The notes under the pieces are model-generated. The model was given only the letters and a program-made list of their open reading frames with translations, had not been told where the DNA came from and searched no databases. Positions 1-7,024 of a stretch of DNA of 9,322 nucleotides are shown one piece after another (position 1 is the first letter of the stretch; every line of letters begins with the position of its first letter). The stretch is taken from assembly GCA_035260485.1 (NCBI GenBank), contig DATFVC010000042.1, positions 1 through 9,322 on the forward strand. The letters are read 5' to 3'. This stretch comes from VRUE01 sp035260485 (lineage in GTDB: Bacteria > Actinomycetota > Thermoleophilia > Solirubrobacterales > 70-9). The translations under genes were made by a program, and so were the position numbers.

Positions 1-1075
<1,075 letters not shown>

Positions 1076-1140
1076 ATATTTATTTCTTACCTATGGCCTT
1101 GTGCAGTTTTCAAGCTCCACCGGGGCGGTCTCGCAAATTT
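1076..1140 (+). other. 23S-5S internal transcribed spacer
   Basis: This is a short spacer of about 65 bp, AT-rich in its first half, between the 23S end and 5S. It holds no tRNA. CCACCGG at 1117-1123 is complementary to CCGGTGG at 1141-1147, the first bases of 5S. The precursor could therefore form a hairpin with a 17-nt loop that competes with the mature 5S terminal helix. Whether this matters for processing is inference. Confidence 0.7.
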
Positions 1141-1255
1141 CCGGTGGTGCATAGCGGGGAGGAAACACCTCTTCCCATTCCGAACAGAGCAGTTAAGCTC
1201 CTCAGCGCCGATGGTACTTGGAGGGCAACCTCCTGGGAGAGTAGGTCGCCGCCGG
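1141..1255 (+). rRNA. rrf: 5S ribosomal RNA
   Basis: This is a complete 5S rRNA of about 115 nt, the usual actinobacterial length. Helix I is formed by CCGGTGGTG (1141-1149) and CGCCGCCGG (1247-1255), with two G-U pairs. The conserved CCCATTCCGAACAG segment (about 1175-1188) and the GTTAAGCTCC segment (about 1192-1201) are plain, and GATGGTACT starts the helix IV/V arm. It directly follows 23S in the usual 16S-23S-5S order. The ends are set by the limits of the helix I pairing and could shift by 1-3 nt. Confidence 0.95.
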
Positions 1256-1264
1256 TTCTTTTTT
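1256..1264 (+). terminator. T-run after 5S, likely rRNA operon transcription end
   Basis: TTCTTTTTT follows the GC-rich terminal helix of 5S immediately, in an otherwise GC-rich region. A helix followed by a T-tract is the pattern of intrinsic termination. Here the helix would be the folded 5S itself rather than a dedicated hairpin, so the mechanism is an inference. A second hairpin lies just downstream without a T-run. Confidence 0.45.
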
Positions 1265-1265
1265 G

Positions 1266-1294
1266 AGGTCCGCCACAAGGAGAGTCACGGACCT
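1266..1294. other. Small inverted repeat between convergent units
   Basis: AGGTCCG (1266-1272) and CGGACCT (1288-1294) form a perfect 7-bp stem with a 15-nt loop. It lies between the end of the rRNA operon and the convergent minus-strand hydrolase gene. Neither strand has a T-run on the 3' side of the stem, so it is not a classical intrinsic terminator. It could be a bidirectional stop or processing site; function unknown. Confidence 0.35.
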
Positions 1295-1319
1295 GGATGC
1301 GTCCGATTGAGCTGCGCGA

Positions 1320-1553
1320 CTACCCCACCGTCGCGCGGCTCGCGTGGCGCTGCCACGCCACGCCGCACGCCGGCGACGTCTCGCTTGCTCCTCGAACGCC
1401 CCAGGCCCATGCCTCTCCTCGCGACGAACCTCGGGATTCGCACTTTCTCTTCGCCGGCTCCTCGAGCCCGTACTCGCCCAAGGTGGCGAAGTCAATCGCC
1501 AGGTCGATGGCATCTGCGATGCGGCTGCTGAAGGTCTTTCTCGTATCGAACAT
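1320..1553 (-). CDS. Doubtful small hypothetical protein, 77 aa
   Basis: A possible small reading frame with ATG at 1553-1551 begins 10 nt after the stop of the hydrolase gene on the same strand, and ends with TAG at 1320-1322. The first half (FDTRKTFSSRIADAIDLAIDFATLGEYG and on) reads like a real amphipathic helical protein, and its codons end mostly in G or C. The second half is rich in Arg, Ser, Ala and Trp and looks low quality. A 7-bp hairpin (1342-1358) falls inside its 3' part. I do not recognise a family, and no good ribosome binding site precedes the ATG. It may be a translationally linked small protein, a decayed gene or chance. Together with the flanking DNA this is the only candidate in the 300-bp stretch between 5S and the hydrolase stop. 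Confidence 0.3.
   Translation of the reverse strand: MFDTRKTFSSRIADAIDLAIDFATLGEYGLEEPAKRKCESRGSSRGEAWAWGVRGASETSPACGVAWQRHASRATVG
1342..1358. other. Compact GC hairpin downstream of the hydrolase gene
   Basis: GCGTGGC (1342-1348) and GCCACGC (1352-1358) make a perfect 7-bp stem with a 3-nt loop. It sits beyond the hydrolase stop on the minus strand, near the end of the doubtful small ORF. There is no T-run on either side. It could be a U-less terminator for the minus-strand transcript, which is inference. Confidence 0.3.
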
Positions 1554-1563
1554 AGGTTCGACT

Positions 1564-2565
1564 CTACGGACGCTTCCGGACGGCTTCCCCATCTTGCAGG
1601 CGCTTTTGCAATTCGTGCCTGGCAGCGGCCTTTTTCGCGATTTCGGCTGGCTTGTCGAAGGCAAGGACGATGGCTGCCGTCTCGGCCGGTTTCTCGACGT
1701 TGGGGGAATGGCCGGCGCCCTGGATCAACTTGGTCTGGGCGCCGGCGGCTCGATAGGCGGCCAGGGCGACGCCGGGATCCTTTGCTATCTGCTCCTCAGC
1801 ACCCATGATCGCGAGAACCGGCTTGCCGGTGGCGGCGGCACGCTGCGGAAGCGGCTCTTCGCCGGTGTAGTTATCGAAGGCGTCGTGGGAGCCGGTGTAG
1901 GAGCTGTAGGTCATCCGCTTTACGTCCTCGACGAAAGCATCGGGAACCTTAAAACCGGGCGCGAAGGCAACTCCGAGGCCGTCCTTGATCGAGAAGTCGG
2001 GCTTGATCCGCCAGAGGGTCTGTCCAATCACGGGCTTGAACGGCAATTCGCCGATGAATCCGACGTCGCCGTAGCTGTCATCGGGGATGCTGTCGATCGT
2101 CACGAGGCGATTGACAAGCCGCGGTGATTGTTCCGCCAGAGCGATTGAAACGGGGCCACCCAGCGAATGACCGACGACCTCGGCGTTGCGTACGCCCAGT
2201 CGCCCCAGGACACCCGCAATCAGATCGGCCTGGTTTTCGATCGAATACCCAGATGAGGGCTTCTCGGAGCCGCCGTGTCCAAGCAGGTCGACCGCGATCA
2301 CCCGGTGATCCCGATCGAGGCGGGGAATCACCCCGTCCCACCAATTGATCGCGCAGGTGAAGCAGTGGATGAGGACAATCGGGCTGCCGCCACGTGGCCC
2401 TTTTTCCACGACCTCGATATCGCCGCCGGGCAGGCTGACGATGCGACCGCCGGGTTCGGTCACCGCAGCCGACTTGGTTTCTGCGTCGACGACCAGCGCG
2501 TTGACCCCGATCACGACAACGAGGGCGACAATGACGCCGATCAGAATCTTCCATCCCCGTCCCAT
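1564..2565 (-). CDS. Membrane-anchored alpha/beta-fold hydrolase, 333 aa
   Basis: Predicted serine hydrolase of the alpha/beta-hydrolase superfamily; substrate unknown. Residues 5-26 (WKILIGVIVALVVV and on) form one hydrophobic N-terminal segment after two basic residues. This fits a signal anchor with the catalytic domain outside the membrane, although a cleaved signal peptide is possible. The nucleophile elbow is GHSLGG at 132-137 (Ser134) and the catalytic His is in GAGHSPNVEKP (His286). VIAVDLLGHGGSEKP at 89-103 is the typical strand and loop before the elbow. Two oddities stand out. The oxyanion-loop HG is HC (IHCFTCAINWWD, 66-77). The usual catalytic Asp after the sixth strand appears as Glu in MGAEEQI (254-260). 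The C-terminal 30 residues are charged and helical. The gene is divergent to murA with a 25-bp gap and convergent to the rRNA operon. ATG at 2565 keeps the anchor, but no clear Shine-Dalgarno precedes it. Confidence 0.87.
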   Translation of the reverse strand: MGRGWKILIGVIVALVVVIGVNALVVDAETKSAAVTEPGGRIVSLPGGDIEVVEKGPRGGSPIVLIHCFTCAINWWDGVIPRLDRDHRVIAVDLLGHGGSEKPSSGYSIENQADLIAGVLGRLGVRNAEVVGHSLGGPVSIALAEQSPRLVNRLVTIDSIPDDSYGDVGFIGELPFKPVIGQTLWRIKPDFSIKDGLGVAFAPGFKVPDAFVEDVKRMTYSSYTGSHDAFDNYTGEEPLPQRAAATGKPVLAIMGAEEQIAKDPGVALAAYRAAGAQTKLIQGAGHSPNVEKPAETAAIVLAFDKPAEIAKKAAARHELQKRLQDGEAVRKRP

Positions 2566-2590
2566 TGCGGAGGTACCCTAGCCGGAACCC
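2566..2590. promoter_or_regulatory. 25-bp divergent start region with back-to-back -10-like boxes
   Basis: The whole gap between two divergent start codons is 25 bp. TACCCT (2574-2579, plus strand) lies 11 nt before the murA ATG. The overlapping minus-strand TAGGGT (2580-2575) lies 9 nt before the hydrolase ATG. Both fit the TANNNT -10 consensus used with short or absent leaders in actinobacteria. A GGAGG at 2569-2573 is 17 nt from the murA ATG, too far for a normal ribosome binding site. No convincing -35 was seen. Promoter activity is inferred. Confidence 0.4.
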
Positions 2591-3889
2591 ATGGAGAAGT
2601 TCGTAATAGATGGAGGCACGCCGCTCTCAGGAGAGCTGACTGCAGCCGGCAACAAGAACGCCGCCCTGCCGATCCTCGCTGCATGCCTGCTGACCGACGA
2701 GGAGCTGCTCCTGCACCGGGTACCTCGGATCCGCGACACCGAAGCGCAGATCGCTCTCCTGGAACACCTCGGGGTGGAGGTTGGCTGGGTGGCCGACAAC
2801 AGCCTTCGCCTCTGTGCCGCGGGGGTAACCGTCGTCGAGGTCGATGAGGATCTCTCCAGCAAGATCCGCGCCTCCTTCCTGCTGGCCGGTCCCCTGTTGG
2901 CGCGATTCGGCGAGGCGCGCATGCCGCCTCCCGGGGGTGACTTCATCGGACGCCGGCGGCTCGACGCGCACCTCGATGCCTTCTCCGATCTCGGCGCCCG
3001 CGTCGATGGCGATCGCTGGATCGAGCTGAACGCTCCGGCGGGCGGCCTGCGGCCCTGCGCGATCTTCATGGACGAGCCCTCGGTGATGGGAACCGAGAAC
3101 GCGCTGATGGCGGCGGCGCTGACGCCGGGCCCGACGACGATCTCAAATGCCGCCTGCGAGCCACATGTGCAGGACCTGGCCCGCCTGCTGACCGGCATGG
3201 GCGCGGAGGTGACCGGCATCGGGTCCAATGTGATGACGGTGCACGGTCGCGACCGCCTGGGCGGCGCTGAGCACACGATCTCGCCCGACCACATCGAGGT
3301 CGGCAGCTTCATGGCGCTTGCCGCCGCAACCGGCGGTCAGCTGCGAATCCGCGACGCGGCTCCCGGCGATCTGGTCATGGTTCGCCGCCAGTTCCGGCGC
3401 CTCGGCTTGGAGTCGACGATCGAGGGGAACGACGTGATCGTCCCACCCGAGCAGCGACTGCGGATCAAGACCGACATCGGCGACGCGATTCCGAAGATCG
3501 AGGATGGCCCCTGGCCGGCTTTTCCCGCGGACCTGACCTCAATCGCGCTGGCGCTCGCCACGCAGGCAGATGGCGAGATCCTGATCTTCGAGAAGATGTT
3601 CGAGAACCGCCTCTTCTTCGTCGACAAGCTGGTCGCGATGGGCGCTCGGATTACGCTCTGCGATCCCCACCGGGCGATCGTCAGCGGTCCGAGCCGTCTT
3701 CATGCCGAGCGCGTCGAGAGTCCCGACATCAGGGCCGGGATGGCGATTCTCATCGCCGCCCTGGCGGCAGAGGGGACCTCGGAGATCGGCAACATCCGCC
3801 AGATCGACCGCGGCTACGAGTCAATCGATGAGCGGCTGCGCGGCCTCGGCGCCCGGATCGAACGCGTCTCTGCAGAGATCCCGGCTTAG
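2591..3889 (+). CDS. murA: UDP-N-acetylglucosamine 1-carboxyvinyltransferase, Asp-type (fosfomycin-insensitive form)
   Basis: Cytoplasmic enzyme of the first committed step of peptidoglycan precursor synthesis: enolpyruvyl transfer from phosphoenolpyruvate to UDP-GlcNAc. It has full family length (432 aa) and the two-domain enolpyruvyltransferase fold. Key residues are present: Lys22 in NKNAALPI, Arg122 in IGRRRLD, Asp314 in FPADLTS, FENR at 337-340, Arg381 in DIRAG, and the C-terminal IDRGYESIDERL. The mobile active-site loop reads PPGGDFIGRRRLD, so Asp117 takes the place of the fosfomycin-reactive Cys (Cys115 in E. coli, in GGCTIGARP). Asp at this position is known in mycobacterial and chlamydial MurA, where it gives intrinsic fosfomycin resistance. 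ATG at 2591 is the only sensible start because TAG at 2579 closes the frame upstream. A divergent paralog with another enolpyruvyl role cannot be excluded. Its stop lies directly against the downstream palindrome. Confidence 0.93.
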   Translation: MEKFVIDGGTPLSGELTAAGNKNAALPILAACLLTDEELLLHRVPRIRDTEAQIALLEHLGVEVGWVADNSLRLCAAGVTVVEVDEDLSSKIRASFLLAGPLLARFGEARMPPPGGDFIGRRRLDAHLDAFSDLGARVDGDRWIELNAPAGGLRPCAIFMDEPSVMGTENALMAAALTPGPTTISNAACEPHVQDLARLLTGMGAEVTGIGSNVMTVHGRDRLGGAEHTISPDHIEVGSFMALAAATGGQLRIRDAAPGDLVMVRRQFRRLGLESTIEGNDVIVPPEQRLRIKTDIGDAIPKIEDGPWPAFPADLTSIALALATQADGEILIFEKMFENRLFFVDKLVAMGARITLCDPHRAIVSGPSRLHAERVESPDIRAGMAILIAALAAEGTSEIGNIRQIDRGYESIDERLRGLGARIERVSAEIPA

Positions 3890-4053
3890 GACGGTTGACG
3901 ACGAATTTCCGCATCCACGGACGACACGCCTGGCACGGCGCTGGATCGGCACCCACGACCTTGCGCGTAACGCTGCTACGCGCCGCGGCCGCGTGCACCG
4001 CCCAGCTTGGCCAGTCGCGCCCCCGCGGGCACGCAAATTCGTCGTCAACCGTC
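3890..4053. repeat. 164-bp imperfect palindrome (fold-back element) between murA and hisZ
   Basis: The outer arms GACGGTTGACGACGAATTT (3890-3908) and its exact reverse complement (4035-4053) are perfect over 19 bp. Inside them, the two halves keep aligning as diverged reverse complements with small gaps, for example CTGGC near 3930-3934 against GCCAG near 4010-4014, with most differences being transitions. At the centre, GCGCGTA (3963-3969) and TACGCGC (3977-3983) form a perfect 7-bp stem with a 7-nt loop. The centre of the outer arms (about 3971.5) and of the inner stem (3973) nearly coincide, so the region behaves as one long hairpin rather than two chance repeats. The left arm begins at the base after the murA stop. 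It could be a MITE-like element, a U-less terminator or a structured RNA. No transposase or tRNA signature is visible. Confidence 0.75.
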
Positions 4054-4079
4054 TAGCAGGCTTTCTCTCGCCGTTCTCG

Positions 4080-4092
4080 TAAGGTCAGGCGC
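4080..4092 (+). promoter_or_regulatory. Candidate -10 box for the his operon (leaderless or short-leader start)
   Basis: TAAGGT (4080-4085) fits TANNNT and ends 7 nt before the hisZ ATG, which would place transcription start at or next to the A of ATG. The same bases include AAGG, which could instead act as a weak Shine-Dalgarno at normal spacing, so the two readings compete. No clear -35 hexamer is seen upstream, in the stretch after the palindrome. Confidence 0.4.
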
Positions 4093-5085
4093 ATGATTCA
4101 TCCGATCCCCCCAGGGACGCGCGACATTCTCCCGGATGAGATGCGGGAGCTGCGCCGCCTGCACCTCGCCCTGGTCGAGGTCTTCGAGAGCCGCGGCTAC
4201 GGCGAGGTGGCGACGCCCGCGATCGAGTACGACGAGGTGCTGGCGCGCGGCGACGGCCGCACTGCTGCCTCCGCCTACCGCTTCTTCGACGAGCGTGGCG
4301 ACCTGCTCGCCCTGCGCTCCGACATGACCGTGCCGATCGCGCGTCTGGCTGCCTCACGCTTCACTGCCGCCGAGAAGCCGCTGCGGTTCTGCTACCTGGC
4401 AAACGCGTTCCGCGCGGTGCGCCCGCAGCGAGGCCAGATGCGCGAGTTCGCGCAGGCCGGGGTGGAGCTGATCGGGGCGCCGGCGCCGGCCGGCACGGTC
4501 GAGGTGATCGAGGTCCTCGAGGCGGCACTCGAGGCGGCAGGTCTGGACCGTGCGGTGATCGGCCTCGGCGACGCAGACCTATTCCGCCAGCTGCTGACCG
4601 AGCTCGGAGTCGAGGGCGAGGATCGCAACACGATCCTGTCCCGCCTAGCCACACACGACTTGGTCGGACTCGAGGCAGAGCTTTCCCAGGCCGGGATCGG
4701 CGAGGAGCAGGTCGCAACCTGCGTTGCCCTATCGCAGCTGCGCGGCGGCCGCGAGGTGCTGGAGCAGGCGCGAACGATGGGCGGCGGCGCTGTCGAGCGG
4801 GCGACGGCACGGCTTGGCGAGACTTTCGAGGCGCTTGAAGAACGGGGTGTCGCCGAGCGGGTCAGGGTAGACCTCGGGCTGTTGCGGGACCTCGGCTACT
4901 ACAGCGGCGCCATCCTCGAGGTCTACGACCCCGCTCTGGGGCACGTGCTGGGCGGCGGCGGGCGCTACGACGGATTGTTGAAGCGCTTCGGGGTCGACCT
5001 TCCCGCAGCCGGGTTCGCCCTCTACCTGGAGCGCGTCCACGTTGCCCAGACGGAGGAGGAGTCGCGGCGGAAGGGGGCCTCGTGA
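4093..5085 (+). CDS. hisZ: ATP phosphoribosyltransferase regulatory subunit HisZ, 330 aa
   Basis: HisZ is a paralog of histidyl-tRNA synthetase that lacks tRNA charging. It binds short-form HisG to make active ATP phosphoribosyltransferase and carries histidine feedback control. The N-terminus PIPPGTRDILPDEM (4-17) and motif-2-like region LRSDMTVPIARLA (74-86) with FCYLANAFRAVRPQRGQMRE (99-118) follow the class II synthetase core. LLRDLGYYSGAILEVY (263-278) and GGGGRYDGLLKRFG (287-300) correspond to the histidine-binding and motif 3 region. The protein ends soon after PAAGFALYLERV (304-315), without the anticodon-binding domain of true HisRS (about 420 aa), as expected for HisZ. It is the first gene of the cluster, and its TGA overlaps the GTG of hisG by 4 bp. 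ATG at 4093 gives the canonical N-terminus. Confidence 0.95.
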   Translation: MIHPIPPGTRDILPDEMRELRRLHLALVEVFESRGYGEVATPAIEYDEVLARGDGRTAASAYRFFDERGDLLALRSDMTVPIARLAASRFTAAEKPLRFCYLANAFRAVRPQRGQMREFAQAGVELIGAPAPAGTVEVIEVLEAALEAAGLDRAVIGLGDADLFRQLLTELGVEGEDRNTILSRLATHDLVGLEAELSQAGIGEEQVATCVALSQLRGGREVLEQARTMGGGAVERATARLGETFEALEERGVAERVRVDLGLLRDLGYYSGAILEVYDPALGHVLGGGGRYDGLLKRFGVDLPAAGFALYLERVHVAQTEEESRRKGAS

Positions 5086-5762
5086 ACGTCGAAGTCGCCG
5101 GTACCGCTCGAGCCAAGCCGGAGGGCCCGCTGAAGCTCGCGGTGCCGCGCGGCGCGCTGCTCGACGGAACCCTGGACGTGCTCGACGCCGCCGGTGTCGA
5201 TACGGCCGCCGTCCGCGGCGAGTCGCGTGCGCTGATCTTCCCGGGGGAGCGGATCAGTCTGGTGACGATGCGACCCTCCGACGTGCCGACCTATGTCGAG
5301 GCCGGCGCCGCAGACGTCGGCATCACCGGCAAGGACGTGCTCCTCGAGCAGGCGGACCGCATGGTCTACGAGCTGCTCGATCTCGGCTTCGGACGCTGTC
5401 GCATGGTGCTTGCCGGCCGCAAGGGAGACGAGAGTCTTGGCGAGTCGCAGCGTCGCCTCGGAATGATGCGGATCGCGACCAAGTATCCGCGGATCGCCGA
5501 ACGCTATTTCGAGTCCACCGGTCGCCAGGTCGAGACGATCGAGGTCAAGGGCTCGGTCGAGCTGGCGCCGCTGATCGGGCTCGCCGACGGCATCGTCGAC
5601 CTCGTCGCCACCGGCCGCACGCTCGAGGAGAACGATCTCGAGGTGCGCGAGGAGATCGTCGAGTGCACCGCGCGCTTCGTCGCCAATCGGGTTGCCCACA
5701 AGCTGCGGGCGAAGGAGATCGACGAGCTGACTGCGAAGCTGCGCGAGGCGACGGCGCGATGA
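5082..5762 (+). CDS. hisG: ATP phosphoribosyltransferase catalytic subunit, short form HisG, 226 aa
   Basis: Catalyses condensation of ATP with PRPP to phosphoribosyl-ATP, the first step of histidine synthesis. LKLAVPRGALLDGTLDVL (17-34) is the N-terminal nucleotide-binding strand. ADVGITGKDVLLE (77-89) and the signature KGSVELAPLIGLADGIVDL (156-174) are clear, and ATGRTLEENDL (176-186) is the PRPP-binding loop. At 226 aa it lacks the C-terminal ACT-like regulatory domain of long-form HisG, so it should depend on the adjacent HisZ. It starts with GTG at 5082 in a GTGA overlap with the hisZ stop. AAGGGGG at 5071-5077 is a good ribosome binding site and supports this start, which adds about 16 residues before the conserved core. 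The stop overlaps hisD (ATGA). Confidence 0.96.
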   Translation: MNVEVAGTARAKPEGPLKLAVPRGALLDGTLDVLDAAGVDTAAVRGESRALIFPGERISLVTMRPSDVPTYVEAGAADVGITGKDVLLEQADRMVYELLDLGFGRCRMVLAGRKGDESLGESQRRLGMMRIATKYPRIAERYFESTGRQVETIEVKGSVELAPLIGLADGIVDLVATGRTLEENDLEVREEIVECTARFVANRVAHKLRAKEIDELTAKLREATAR

Positions 5763-7024
5763 GAGTGCGGCGTTTCGAGTGGATCGAGGCGGAGGGGACT
5801 GCGGCCGCGATACGCAGATGGACGGCAGAGAAGGCGCCAGCGGTTGACGTCGCGTCGATCGAGCGCGAAGTTCGCGAGGGCGGCGACGCGGCGCTGCTGC
5901 GGTTGACCGAGCGCTTCGACGCGACCGAGCGGTCGCCGCAAGCGCTGCGGGTCGACCCGGGGGCGATTGCGGATGCCCTGGCCAGCCTCGACCCCAGCAT
6001 CCGCGAATCGCTCGATCTGGCGATCGCCAACGTCCGCGCTGTCGCCGAGGCGCAGCTCGACGGCGGACACCGCCAGGTGGATCTGCCGCAGGGACAAACC
6101 GTGACCTTGCGCAGCGTCCCGGCAGGGGCCGCCGGTATCTATGCGCCCGGCGGCCGCGCTTCGTATCCGTCGAGTGTGCTGATGGGCGCGGTCCCCGCCC
6201 GCGCCGCGGGGGTGGAACGGCTGGCCCTGGCGACCCCGCCGGGGCCAGGTGGCTCGATATCTCCGCTGGTCTTGGCCACGGCGGCTCTGTGCGAGGTGGA
6301 CGAGATCTACGCGATCGGCGGCGCGCAAGCAATCTTTGCGCTTGCGTACGGCACCGAGACGATCGCTCCCGTCGACGTCGTCGCTGGCCCCGGCAACGCC
6401 TGGGTGCGCGAGGCCAAGCGGGCGGTCAGCGGCACAGTCGGGATCGACTCGCTCGCCGGGCCCTCCGAGCTGATGCTGATCGCCGGCCACGACGTCGACG
6501 CCGAGTGGGCGGCGCTGGACCTCTGCGCCCAGGCCGAGCACGGGGGGGATGGGCCACTGCTCGCGGTCGCCGTCGAGGAGGCTGTGCTGGAGGCCCTTGC
6601 GACGGCAACCGAGCGCGCCGCCGCCGAGCGACGCAGCGTCGGCGAGGCGCCGCTGGCGCTGGTCCAGGTGCCCGACCTCAGCGATGCGATCGACCTCGCC
6701 AATGCCTTCGCGCCCGAGCACCTAGAGCTGCTTGAGGAGGATGCGGCGCTGCTTGCCGACCGGGTGACGACGGCCGGCTGTGTGTTTGCCGGCCGCTACA
6801 GCGCTACCGCCTTCGGCGACTACGTCGCCGGCTCCAACCACGTGCTGCCAACCGGCGGCGCGGGGCGCTTCTCGGGCCCGCTCGGGCCCGGCGTCTTTCG
6901 TCGCAGTATCGCCACGGTGGAGGTTTCTGCCGGCGCCGCGGCGAAGTTGGCGCCACATGTCGAGGCGCTCGCCCGGGCCGAGGGATTCCCCGTTCACGGC
7001 GAGTCGGCGATGATTAGACGATGA
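5759..7024 (+). CDS. hisD: Histidinol dehydrogenase HisD, 421 aa
   Basis: Zinc- and NAD-dependent enzyme for the last two oxidations, L-histidinol to histidinal to histidine. Conserved elements: YAPGGRASYPSSVLM (128-142), GGAQAIFALAYGTETI (187-202), VVAGPGNAWVREAKR (207-221) and the family signature GIDSLAGPSELMLIAG (228-243). Candidate zinc ligands by family alignment are Gln258 and His261 (AQAEHGG), Asp354 (GDYVAGSNHVLPTGG) and His413 near the C-terminus (FPVHGESAMIRR). The catalytic pair Glu320-His321 is in FAPEHLELL. Length matches the family. The frame stays open upstream to 5042 across hisG, but ATG at 5759 gives the normal N-terminus, overlaps the hisG stop (ATGA) and has GAGG at 5745-5748. 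Confidence 0.97.
   Translation: MRVRRFEWIEAEGTAAAIRRWTAEKAPAVDVASIEREVREGGDAALLRLTERFDATERSPQALRVDPGAIADALASLDPSIRESLDLAIANVRAVAEAQLDGGHRQVDLPQGQTVTLRSVPAGAAGIYAPGGRASYPSSVLMGAVPARAAGVERLALATPPGPGGSISPLVLATAALCEVDEIYAIGGAQAIFALAYGTETIAPVDVVAGPGNAWVREAKRAVSGTVGIDSLAGPSELMLIAGHDVDAEWAALDLCAQAEHGGDGPLLAVAVEEAVLEALATATERAAAERRSVGEAPLALVQVPDLSDAIDLANAFAPEHLELLEEDAALLADRVTTAGCVFAGRYSATAFGDYVAGSNHVLPTGGAGRFSGPLGPGVFRRSIATVEVSAGAAAKLAPHVEALARAEGFPVHGESAMIRR

Noticed and set aside
1297..2127. 276-codon plus-strand ORF whose first residues (MRPIELRDYPTVARLA) recall a GNAT acetyltransferase N-terminus
   Set aside because: After about 16 residues no acetyltransferase motif follows, and most of it lies antisense to the well-supported hydrolase gene.
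2569..2573. GGAGG as the murA ribosome binding site
   Set aside because: It is 17 nt from the ATG, too far for normal use, and no in-frame start lies between them.
3702..4082. Plus and minus ORFs spanning the murA-hisZ gap, both containing KFVVNR-like peptides
   Set aside because: The shared peptide arises from the inverted 19-bp arms read on opposite strands. The frames overlap murA and have no protein features.
5042..5758. Apparent 239-residue N-terminal extension of HisD
   Set aside because: It is the +1 shadow of hisG. HisD homology begins at the ATG at 5759, which overlaps the hisG stop.
5022..6721. Long minus-strand ORFs (436 and 405 codons) antisense to hisG and hisD
   Set aside because: They are GC-rich shadow frames with Arg/Ala/Ser/Pro-rich, motif-free translations, opposite clear HisG and HisD proteins.
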